In this document: in pieces, positions 16,448-25,400 of the stretch
How the letters are laid out: the number at the start of each line of letters is the position of its first letter
Numbering within the stretch: position 1 is the stretch's first letter
Origin: UBA969 sp041694635
GTDB taxonomy: Bacteria > Planctomycetota > Planctomycetia > Gemmatales > Gemmataceae
Assembly (NCBI GenBank): GCA_041694635.1
Contig: JBDNHI010000121.1
Span: 1 to 38,564, forward strand
Direction of reading: 5' to 3'
DNA: 38,564 nucleotides
The notes under the pieces: generated by a model
What the model was told of the DNA's origin: nothing
Databases searched by the model: none
What the model saw: the letters and a program-made list of their open reading frames with translations, nothing else
Made by a program: the position numbers and the translations under genes

Positions 16448-17226
16448 GCCATTCTGTAGAGATAATTAGCATTGCAAACGAAATAATCGTAAATGACCAT
16501 ATGCTCGATATCGTCTTGCAGACTCAAAGCGTAGTAGTTTCCACTATCGGCCAAAAGGGTGACAAGGGTGCAAAAGGCGATACCGGAATAAAGGGTGGTG
16601 ACTTAACCTTATTTTCTGAGCTTCAAGATGTTCTGGTTGCGACCCCGCTAAACAATCACTTTGTAATGTATGATGCAACTGCTGCGAAGTTTACAAATAA
16701 AGCACTTGAAGCTTCATTTGTTCCTACTTTAAATCAAGATACGACTGGTAATGCTGCGACCACAACGCTTGCGGTTAATGTCACGACTAACGCAAACCTT
16801 ACTGGGTTCGATGTTACTTCAATTGGCAACGCTGCAAAGTTGTCGGATACAGCTGTTACCGCTGGAAAGTACACGAACGCAAATTTGACAATTGATGCCA
16901 AGGGCAGAATCACTTTGGCCTCTAGCGGAACCTCTGGTACGGTTTCATCTATTACGATTACTTCTGACGACCAAGATTTTACAATCGTTGGTTCGCCCAT
17001 TACCACCAGCGGGATTATCGACTTATCGCTGAAAACTACAGGCGTGATTGCGGGTGCTTATACCTCGGCCAATATTACTGTTGATGCAAGGGGGAGAATT
17101 TCCGCAGCAGCGAATGGGGCTGGTGGTGGTGGCGGTTTTCCTTCTGGTGGTTTAGTCTCGCAGGTGCTAACGCCAAACGCTGAATTGATTTTAGTTTGGG
17201 TTTATCCCGACGGAGGATATTTCTAA
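16444..17226 (+). CDS. tail fibre protein with short collagen-like segment
   Basis: This 260-residue protein has an N-terminal small domain, then GQKGDKGAKGDTGIKGG (collagen-like Gly-x-y triplets at about residues 36-52). Next is a LSELQDVLVATPLNNHFVMY linker and Thr/Asn/Ala-rich fibre sequence with two copies of the module TAGxYTNANxTxDAxGRI (near residues 139-158 and 202-221). It ends with a Gly-rich stretch and WVYPDGGYF. These features are typical of trimeric tail fibres that contact the host surface. The start is GTG 16444; the stop overlaps the next ATG (TAATG). Confidence 0.7.
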   Translation: MSHSVEIISIANEIIVNDHMLDIVLQTQSVVVSTIGQKGDKGAKGDTGIKGGDLTLFSELQDVLVATPLNNHFVMYDATAAKFTNKALEASFVPTLNQDTTGNAATTTLAVNVTTNANLTGFDVTSIGNAAKLSDTAVTAGKYTNANLTIDAKGRITLASSGTSGTVSSITITSDDQDFTIVGSPITTSGIIDLSLKTTGVIAGAYTSANITVDARGRISAAANGAGGGGGFPSGGLVSQVLTPNAELILVWVYPDGGYF

Positions 17227-18503
17227 TGGCACTAGCAATCATAGGCGCACCAGTTAGCTTTAATACTTCAGGCCTAGGCACATTTGCAAGCCCTTTTATT
17301 GTTGCGTCTAATAACACCGACCCCTTATCTAGCAGCGAGATAATATTTAGTTCGCCGGTTGGTGGAAGGGTGTACCTAGATTTTTCTGTTAGCTCGGAAT
17401 TCCTTAACGATGTTGCGACCATTACTGTCGGTGGACAAACGCTATGGTTGGCAAGCGGGGCTGACAATATAATCTCCGATTTCTTGGTGGCAACCGACCA
17501 AGAAGTGAAAATCACATATGTCAAAAATGCGTCAATTAACGTTGGTTCTGATAATGTAAGCGGTTCTATTTATTTTATAAAAACCCCTTTGCCAGCTTCT
17601 CATTTGATGATTACCACCCAGCCTGCTGGAGCGACCACAGGGTTGGTTTTCTTGACTCAGCCAATCGTTGCGGTTCATAAGGATGACCACCTTTTAATTG
17701 AGGGTGCTATAAACGCTATTTCCGTAGATGTTTTGGTTATGTCTGGATCATGTGTTTTATCGGGAACGACATTCGGATCTGCCGTAGGTGGTGTCTTAAC
17801 CTATACCGATATTGTTGCGACTGGAACAGGGAGCTTTTATCTAGTATTCAGCTCGGATGGTTTAACTTCTGCCACATCGGAATTGCTAACTTTTTCATTG
17901 CCAGCGGTTTCGCTGGTAATCGTAACGCAACCAGTTTCATCTACGATCTCTGGTGCTATACTTTCTATTCAGCCAGTCATCGAAGTGCGTGACGGTAATA
18001 ATATTGTTGTGGTTCGGCCCGATTATGAAATTACGGTGGTAAGGAATATCGTGACTGGCAGTTCGGCCACTACAGGCGTTCTAGTCATGACTACAGCGTA
18101 TGGCGTTGCGTCTTACTCTGAGCTTATCGCAACTGGTACAGGAACTTTCACTTTAAGTTTTACCTCACCGGATTTAATTGGAACAACTTCCAATCTTGTC
18201 ACGATTGAGCAACCTTCTACTCCAACTATTCCGGTAAAGCCAAAACGGAGTTATGAGGCTGGACTTGTACCATCGGCATCGCAATTGTCTGATAATGAAC
18301 TGGCCATAAATGTACCTGATAAAAAGGGGTACATGAAAAATCCAAGCGGCGTGGTTGAGTTAGTTTTTACTGCGGGTGCAACCACGCTCGCAGCTTTAAC
18401 CGATGTGGTTTTAACTTCGATTGCGGATGATGATTTTATTAAGTGGAATGCGGCAAGTTCCAAGTTCGTGAATAAGAATATTATTGATAGTGGTAACTTT
18501 TAA
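17226..18503 (+). CDS. tail fibre/adhesin with Ig-like (invasin-type) repeats
   Basis: This 425-residue protein starts at ATG 17226 by TAATG overlap. After an N-terminal beta domain it has two Ig/invasin-like units. Each begins with an ITTQPAG or IVTQPVSS motif and ends in a TGTGxFxLxFxSxxLxxxTS strand pair (about residues 130-230 and 235-330). The C-terminal part has IPVKPKRSYEAG, LSDNELAINVPDKKGYMK and a DFIKWNAASSKFVNKNI stretch that also occurs in other phage fibres. The KPKRS/ELAIN module recurs in the next two genes. Surface adhesion is the probable role. Confidence 0.65.
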   Translation: MALAIIGAPVSFNTSGLGTFASPFIVASNNTDPLSSSEIIFSSPVGGRVYLDFSVSSEFLNDVATITVGGQTLWLASGADNIISDFLVATDQEVKITYVKNASINVGSDNVSGSIYFIKTPLPASHLMITTQPAGATTGLVFLTQPIVAVHKDDHLLIEGAINAISVDVLVMSGSCVLSGTTFGSAVGGVLTYTDIVATGTGSFYLVFSSDGLTSATSELLTFSLPAVSLVIVTQPVSSTISGAILSIQPVIEVRDGNNIVVVRPDYEITVVRNIVTGSSATTGVLVMTTAYGVASYSELIATGTGTFTLSFTSPDLIGTTSNLVTIEQPSTPTIPVKPKRSYEAGLVPSASQLSDNELAINVPDKKGYMKNPSGVVELVFTAGATTLAALTDVVLTSIADDDFIKWNAASSKFVNKNIIDSGNF

Positions 18504-18518
18504 TTAAGGAGTGGTGAA

Positions 18519-19817
18519 ATGGCGAATCCATTGAGAATCAAACGACGGTTGGCGGGTAGTGGTGCAGGATCACCATCAAGTTTGATCAATGCGGAATTGG
18601 CATTTAATGAATTTTCCAAAATTCTTTATTATGGAATTGGTGGTGATGATACAGGATCGAGCGGAATAATTACCATCGGTGGCGAAGGTGCGTTCGGTGG
18701 GTTGTCAACCACCAATGCATGGGCAGGAACGACCAACACTTTTACGAGTGCCGTTGTTTTAACTGGTGCTGTTTCCGGTGCTGGAATTTTAGCTTATGTG
18801 ACGGCTTTTAGACTCGACCAGTTTGCAGCACCTAATACTAGTGTTACTTTAAATTCGCAACGCATTACTAACCTTGCCGATCCGACATCAGCACAGGATG
18901 CAGCTACTAAAAGTTATGTGGATGCCGCCAGAACAGGGCTGGATGTCAAGGCTTCTGTGAGAGTTGCGTCTACGGCTAATATTACCTTGGCCTGGCACTT
19001 GATTAATGGCTCGTCAATAGACGGAATCACAGTAGCTACTGGTGACCGAGTGTTGTTGAAAAATCAAACGGTAGGGGCTGCTAACGGTATCTATGTTGTT
19101 GTTGCAAGTGGTGCTGCGTCACGATCTGCCGATGCTGACTCTTCCCCAGAAGTCACTTCCGGTATGTTCACTTTTGTTGAAGAGGGTACGATAAATGGCG
19201 GACAAGGTTTTGTTTTAACAACCGCAAATACTATTGACCTCGGCTCTACTGCTTTGGTTTTTACGCAGTTTTCTGGTGTTGGTGATGTCGTTGCTGGCGA
19301 TGGTTTAACCAAAACAGGGAACACCGTTGATGCTGTTGGCACGACCAATAGGATTTCTGTTTCAGCGAATGCTATCGACATTCACACCTCTTATGTCGGG
19401 CAAGCAAGCATTACGACAGTTGGTACTCTAACCAATTTAACTGTCACTAATACTATCGTTGGTTCGATTTCTGGCAATGCTGGCACAGCTACGAAACTAG
19501 CAACAGCAAGGACAATTAATACGGTTTCTTTTGACGGATCTGCTAATATCGTGGTAACCGCCGCAGCCGATACTTTGACTGGAACAACGCTTGCGTCTAA
19601 TGTTTTGACTTCGTCCTTGACCACCATCGGCACGATTACTGCGGGCGTGTGGAACTCTTCGACATTAATTAGCCTTGCCTATGGCGGTACTGGTGCAAAC
19701 TTAAGTGCCGCAAGTGCTGGTACGATATTCAAAACGAACGGAACTATTTTAGTCGCAGCGACCTTACATACTGATTATCTAAATAATGCGTCCATAATTG
19801 ACGGAGGAACATTCTAG
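18519..19817 (+). CDS. tail fibre protein with phage fibre repeat module
   Basis: This 432-residue fibre starts with the attachment-like module LRIKRRLAG..INAELAFNEFSKILYYGIG. It contains the widespread fibre domain ITNLADPTSAQDAATKSYVD, then ASTANITLAWHLINGSSIDGI, TGDRVLLKNQTVGAANGIYVV and EEGTINGGQGFVLTT (about residues 115-250). The rest is Thr/Asn/Ser-rich and ends with the LAYGGTGANLSAASAGTIF motif seen in many fibres. A GGAG ribosome site precedes ATG 18519. It is probably one of several alternative or stacked host-contact proteins. Confidence 0.75.
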   Translation: MANPLRIKRRLAGSGAGSPSSLINAELAFNEFSKILYYGIGGDDTGSSGIITIGGEGAFGGLSTTNAWAGTTNTFTSAVVLTGAVSGAGILAYVTAFRLDQFAAPNTSVTLNSQRITNLADPTSAQDAATKSYVDAARTGLDVKASVRVASTANITLAWHLINGSSIDGITVATGDRVLLKNQTVGAANGIYVVVASGAASRSADADSSPEVTSGMFTFVEEGTINGGQGFVLTTANTIDLGSTALVFTQFSGVGDVVAGDGLTKTGNTVDAVGTTNRISVSANAIDIHTSYVGQASITTVGTLTNLTVTNTIVGSISGNAGTATKLATARTINTVSFDGSANIVVTAAADTLTGTTLASNVLTSSLTTIGTITAGVWNSSTLISLAYGGTGANLSAASAGTIFKTNGTILVAATLHTDYLNNASIIDGGTF

Positions 19818-19819
19818 AA

Positions 19820-21175
19820 ATGCCTAATCCAATTAAGCCAAAAAGATCCTACACGACTACGAATACTCCTACGCTGGAAGCAGGGGAACTGGGGCTTAAC
19901 GCAACAGACGGCAAAATCTGGATTGGAAACGCAGCCGGAAACGCCAATGTTTTAGTGGTGAGCAAAAACACATCTGATTTAGTAGGCACGATTAGCAATG
20001 CACAGATTGCGAATGCTGCGGTCACGAATCTTAGCGGAACTAATACCGGCGATAATACGGTTGCCACGGCGATAATTGGAACGCCTAGTATTACAGTTGC
20101 GACTATTACCACCACAGGTAATATTGAGCTTGGTCACGCTACTGCAAATACTCTTTCGGCTGCCTCTGGAATTTTGTCCATTGAAGGCGTGGTTATCGCA
20201 CGGGCCACGGATGTTCACTTTATCGGCACGACCAGCGTTGCGCTAAACAGGACTTCAGCAGCTTTGACACTTGCAGGAATCACTTTGACTGCGCCAAATA
20301 TAGGGACACCTTCGGCTGGCACATTAACTAGCTGCACAGGCTTGCCATTGACTACAGGTGTTACTGGGATTCTTCCAACTGCGAACGGCGGAACAGGCGT
20401 TGCATTCTTTACCGCTGCTGGGCCTACGATTGCTCGGATTTATACTTTCCCTGACGCTGCGGCTACCATTGCCCGCACCGATGCGGCTCAAACATTTACA
20501 GGTGTGCAGACAATATCAAGTCAACCTATTCTTAGCTCACTAACAGTTTCATCTGCAGTAGCTACAGACGCAAGTAAAGGATTAGTGAGCGTCACAAATA
20601 CTGGCACAGGGAATAATGTTTTGGCGACTAGTCCTACGCTAGTAACTCCTAATTTAGGTACGCCAACTACGCTAATATTAACTAGTGCAACAGGCTTGCC
20701 ACTAACTACAGGTGTTACTGGGGTTTTGCCTGCTGGAAATATTACAGACTCCGCTACTGCGTTGTTTTTCGATGTCAATAGGTCTACATCCCAAACCATA
20801 GCCACCACTACTTTTACTAAATTCCAACTGAATTCCGAAACCACGGACACGGCCGGAACCTACGACAGTAGTAGCAACTATAGACACACACCGACTACCG
20901 CTGGGGTTTACCTTTATGCTGCCTCTGTGGTTTTTGGAGCGACCTTTGCGGATCAAAAAGCGGTGATTATCGCCATTTATAAAAACGGATCACGGGTAGC
21001 ACAGACACATATTTATTCCTCTGGAACTAACGACACGGCTGCTACAGTAGCAATGCCAGTGAAGATGAACGGAACGACAGATTACGCCGAAGTTTACATT
21101 TACCACGAAAAAGGCTCGGATGCGAATACCTCGGCCAACGCAGCCCACAACTGGTTTAAGGGAACACGACTATGA
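19820..21175 (+). CDS. tail fibre protein with C-terminal C1q-like domain
   Basis: This 451-residue fibre begins with the same module as its neighbours: PNPIKPKRSY, GELGLNATDGKIWIGNAAGN. The middle has two GLPLTTGVTG(I/V)LP repeats (DNA repeats near 20321-20368 and 20672-20721) and a GGTGVA motif. The last ~140 residues resemble a C1q/TNF-type jelly roll: FFDVNRSTSQ, TTFTKFQLNSETTD, RHTPTTAGVYLYAASVVF, AIYKNGSRV. C1q-like heads on fibres usually bind ligands or trimerise the tip. The stop overlaps the next start. Confidence 0.7.
   Translation: MPNPIKPKRSYTTTNTPTLEAGELGLNATDGKIWIGNAAGNANVLVVSKNTSDLVGTISNAQIANAAVTNLSGTNTGDNTVATAIIGTPSITVATITTTGNIELGHATANTLSAASGILSIEGVVIARATDVHFIGTTSVALNRTSAALTLAGITLTAPNIGTPSAGTLTSCTGLPLTTGVTGILPTANGGTGVAFFTAAGPTIARIYTFPDAAATIARTDAAQTFTGVQTISSQPILSSLTVSSAVATDASKGLVSVTNTGTGNNVLATSPTLVTPNLGTPTTLILTSATGLPLTTGVTGVLPAGNITDSATALFFDVNRSTSQTIATTTFTKFQLNSETTDTAGTYDSSSNYRHTPTTAGVYLYAASVVFGATFADQKAVIIAIYKNGSRVAQTHIYSSGTNDTAATVAMPVKMNGTTDYAEVYIYHEKGSDANTSANAAHNWFKGTRL
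20321..20368 (+). repeat. imperfect direct repeat within fibre gene (partner near 20672-20721)
   Basis: Both copies code LTSxTGLPLTTGVTGxLP and differ at a few bases. They are a coding module of the fibre shaft and a possible site for homologous exchange between fibre genes. Confidence 0.7.
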
Positions 21176-21693
21176 ATTTAGCGGCCATTATTGCAATTAA
21201 ATATCCTAGTGCAGACTTGCAGTCTGAAGTGATTTTGCAGGATGACGGGGCGGGTGCGTATATAAAAATATGGAATCTTCCCGAGCCACAACCAACGATA
21301 ATTGAAATAAACCAATGGGCTATTGATCTTGAGACGCAACACAACCTGACGCAAACAAAATCAGAAAAGCTAAAACAGATAGACTCCGAGTGGGCATCCA
21401 TCGAAAAAGCTGGATGGGATTCTGGCCTAGGCTACTCACTTGGCATCGTCTCTACGGATGTCGCCTTGCTCGCTGGCGTGTATTTGCTGGCGAAGGAAGC
21501 GTCTGCGTTAGGCTTGCCTATTCCAGATTTAATATCAATCGATAATTCTCTAATTTCCTTTACGACATTAGCTGATATGACAATGTTACTTTTACGGTAC
21601 GGTGCAGCAAGGTCGGCGGTGGCTGGTACTTTTGCTACCCGAAGGAAAGCGGTCGTGGCGGCTTTAACAATTGAAAGTTTGGTAAAAATCTAA
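21172..21693 (+). CDS. putative tail fibre assembly or accessory protein (XkdW/DUF4376-like pattern)
   Basis: This 173-residue protein has an N-terminal part with AIKYPSADLQSEVILQDDG and WNLPEPQPT, like small XkdW-type proteins. A helical part follows with KLKQIDSEWASIEKAGWDSGLGYSLGI and later ARSAVAGTFATRRKAVVAAL, which resembles DUF4376-like fibre accessory proteins. It sits between fibre genes, so fibre assembly or attachment is likely. The start overlaps the preceding stop (ATGA). Confidence 0.55.
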   Translation: MNLAAIIAIKYPSADLQSEVILQDDGAGAYIKIWNLPEPQPTIIEINQWAIDLETQHNLTQTKSEKLKQIDSEWASIEKAGWDSGLGYSLGIVSTDVALLAGVYLLAKEASALGLPIPDLISIDNSLISFTTLADMTMLLLRYGAARSAVAGTFATRRKAVVAALTIESLVKI

Positions 21694-22482
21694 ATGAAAC
21701 CAATTTCCGAAGCAAGGGCTGGGCATCCACTATACGCTGCGGACATAAACGCACAGAGTTCCGAGCTACGCAGGCAGGGCAATGTTTCATTCGAGGGTGG
21801 AACTGTAAACAGCGAAGGCGGTGGGGTGCATATTAGCGTGGATGGGACGAAGGGATTCTGGGCAAGGCTGCAAGCGAGAGATGGATTTAAGTACGGCTGG
21901 TATTCAGTTGAAAAAGTAGTTGAAAATTACGGGTGGAACTTTCCTGTATTCGATGAGATCGCATATAATTCATCTACCCCATTTGACAATTATGCAATCG
22001 AGGTAAACAGAAATATTGGCGTGCCGTTCGGAACAGTAGTTTGGCTTGAGCCGATATCTAATCAGGTAGACGGAACTGAATCTAAAACCATTTATGTTTT
22101 CCAGTTTAACGAGTTCGGCGGTAGTGCTACGGTTCAATCGGTTGTTACCAATGTTTTGTGTGATTCAAATGGAATCAATTTAACTAAACACAATTTTGCT
22201 GCTTACGATTACAAGGCTCCTTTTAGCCCTACCTTCTTAAGCAATACCGATGTTATTCCTAAAAGTTATTCGGGGCAGAGTGGAAAAGTTGTTACAGTTA
22301 ATTTTGCTGAAACTGGGCTAGAGTTCGGGGCTGCGGTAGAAGGGGCCAGCGGACTTGGTTCTATTAATGCGGATATCGTGGCAATACTAACAAGCATCGC
22401 AGAACTTACCACCATAATAACGAACCTTCAAGCGTCTATTAATTCCATGCAGACCAGAATCTCAAATCTTGAAGCTGGTTGA
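21694..22482 (+). CDS. tail-associated protein with C-terminal coiled coil, hypothetical
   Basis: This 262-residue protein begins MKPISEARAGHPLYAADINAQ. It has a predicted beta-rich middle (FWARLQARDGFKYGWYSVEKV; TVVWLEPISNQ) and ends with a heptad-like helix, IVAILTSIAELTTIITNLQASINSMQTRISNLEAG, about 35 residues long (quoted here only in outline as a coiled coil). It starts directly after the previous stop. A trimeric tail component is plausible. I do not recognise its family by name, although similar proteins with a C-terminal coiled coil occur next to fibres. Confidence 0.5.
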   Translation: MKPISEARAGHPLYAADINAQSSELRRQGNVSFEGGTVNSEGGGVHISVDGTKGFWARLQARDGFKYGWYSVEKVVENYGWNFPVFDEIAYNSSTPFDNYAIEVNRNIGVPFGTVVWLEPISNQVDGTESKTIYVFQFNEFGGSATVQSVVTNVLCDSNGINLTKHNFAAYDYKAPFSPTFLSNTDVIPKSYSGQSGKVVTVNFAETGLEFGAAVEGASGLGSINADIVAILTSIAELTTIITNLQASINSMQTRISNLEAG

Positions 22483-22483
22483 C

Positions 22484-25400
22484 ATGAATAAATATTTGTC
22501 TTACCGAACTTTTAGTGGTGGTTGGCCCCCTGTTACTTCTATACTTCCAGCCGGATTTTCTGCCCATGCAAAATTAAGTTGGCATGATTATGATTCAGAA
22601 TTAAAACTATTTAAAAACAGTACAAAGCATTATCAAAATTATGCAGGAAGTATAGTCTTTGAAGCTATTTACCGAAGAACAGAAAAACCGGTATTAATTA
22701 CTGAAGGGGAATATGCTGGTTATTATTTATACCGTTCGGAATATGATTTAATAGGCATGACTGAGGGCGGCACAGAATTAACGAGCATTAGTGATTTTAA
22801 TTCTAAACATTTAATTGGGCAGGTTACTCAGGATAATTTTTCTACAGGTAATTTAGTTTTGCCAGAGTCCATAGGAAAGTATTTAAACAACGGAGAACAA
22901 TTTTATTTTATACCAGTTTTTACAAAGGATGATATTACTGATCCAGCAAGGCCAATACCACCTGTTTTTACTCGGTTAAATACTGCTGTTGAACCTCCAG
23001 TTGCAGTTTTAGTTCTTGAAACAAATATTTATCGGGCAAATAATTATACAAAGCCTTTGTTTTATTCCCATAACATTCCTTCCTCTTTGGCTTTTGATAA
23101 TGCCGATCAATGGATTGGATACCGGATTGCACAACCATTAATAAAAACACGCAAATTATCAAACACAACTTTTCAACTTTTCCCTGATGAAACCGTATTG
23201 GATTTTTACCCTAATGACCAAGCATATTATTACCGGCCTAACTTTTTTACTAATAATCCAGAATCAACATCAAGCCACATAATGACTTCTGGGGGCAGCA
23301 ATTTCACTTGTAATGTTTATATTGCAAGACCAGCGCAAGAATATAAAACTGGAACGGAGGTGGCAATTCTTCCTTGTGAAAGCTACTACCCGCCCAAACC
23401 TTATATTGGAATACTAGATTACATCTGGGACAGTTATTCGGTATCTAGTGCAACATCCCATCCCATGTATGCAAGCTGGCTTGATAGCCGATATGTGAAT
23501 TTAGAAACGAACGAAATTCAAACGCAAGATACATCCATGCCGACAAGGTGGGCTTCAAACATAAATGACTTTGGAACAGGAACAAAAGTACAAGTTAAAA
23601 CCGCTGCAACACTACGCCCGTTTAATTATGTTGGCGGTGGCATAAATTCATATGATGGGTTTGTTGTCGATTATGTTTTTACTTTGCCTGTTGATGTTTA
23701 CGCTGGGTTCTTTTCTATTCACGGCATAATATTAGCCAAAAGATTTAAAGGCTTTCCAAGCAGTTTAAATATTTTGTTGACTAACGAAACCGATGCAACG
23801 AAGAATGGAATTTGGAATGTAAATAAAGGCAATTGGTATAAGCAAATATCGCTTCCTGTTGGCTCGACTAAAACTTTTTTTGGGATAGTTTTAAAATCAT
23901 ATCGAGTTTTTAAATTAACGCCCCTTACTAGTTTGACTAGCTGGGTTGAACAACCTTACGATGAAAGAGTTAAAAAGTTCCATTCATATTATGAATATCC
24001 AGAGCAAGGACTTGCTGGGAAAACATACAACGATAGTCCTATCGGTAGAAGTGAAAGTGAATTGCCAGCAGGGTTGAGATTAAATTCCGAATACTACTTA
24101 ATTAAAAACGGCAAGAATATTTCTTTTGCAAGGTCTTATGACGATGCTATTGCCCAAAATAAAATACCGCTGCAAACAATGGGTTACGGGATAATGTGCA
24201 TTTACAACGCAGACCACAGCCGATCAGAACTGCCCAAGAAAATAATATCCGTTTACCCTGACCCTATTGTAACTGAAGACTTAGACCCAATAAACACCTA
24301 CTTTATAATTAATAAAAAGTACGGTATTCAACTTGCAGAAACAAAAGATAAGGCGATGGCAGGGGAATTTTTAGATGTAGTGTTAGCTCCTAATACGCAA
24401 TATGGGTTGGAGCGAGTCACAACGGAAAACAATCGGCCTGATAATGTCCATCAAGACAATAAATCATTTGGATGGAATCCAGCAAGTAAAACTGAAGGCA
24501 ATTGTTTTGTCAGACCCTATGAAGAACATTTTCAAGATACAACTAACCTTCCGCTTGAAGCTTTAAATAAACCTGCTGCGGATACGACTGGAATTTATGA
24601 GAGTTCTATTCCTCCTATTTTGGGTGTCTCGTTCGGACTAGCAAGTTATGCAAAACTAAATTTTAATTTTAGGGCACTATCGTTTTTTAATATTCCTAGT
24701 AATGCTACTCCAATCCCTGCTAGTACTGGTTCTTTTGGGGGTGCAACCGAAACAGTAACATACACTTGGGATCAGATCAACAATTCGGTTTTTTGGGTTA
24801 TGCAAAAAACTGTATCAGGAACGCAAGCAGTAGCCGATGCAATAAATTTACACTTAGAAAGTTTGATTAACTCAATTCCATCTAATTTTTATTTTGCTGG
24901 ATTTCCATACCGTACAGATGAAAAAGTTTTTACATTGTACAAGGGTGTGCAAAAATACATTCCTATTTCTGGAGTCTATTCTAAATATATTGGGGCATGG
25001 ACAACTTACAATTACATCTATTACATAAATTGTTCAATTGTAGTTTCTGGAAATCTTTACGAGAATTATAAAACAGGTGGAAAAAGAGCAACGCTAACTG
25101 CCAAAATTACTGATCCTACTGGCGCATCCACTTTGACCAAACATTATGCTTACGCTGGTGGTGTATTTTCGTCTGTAATAACAGGCGCAAGCTTTACCGT
25201 AGCTGTATATGTCGACTACGCTCACGGATTTAGTGGGCTTAATCCTATTGATGGAATAGTTATCACCAGTGGCACTAGAGTATTAGTTAATAATTTCCAC
25301 GGCATCAAATCTAATGGCATCTGGATAGCCCAAACAAAAGAATGGGTAAGAGCTTCTGATGCTAACAAAAATGAAGACTTTGTAAATGGCATGATTGTTA

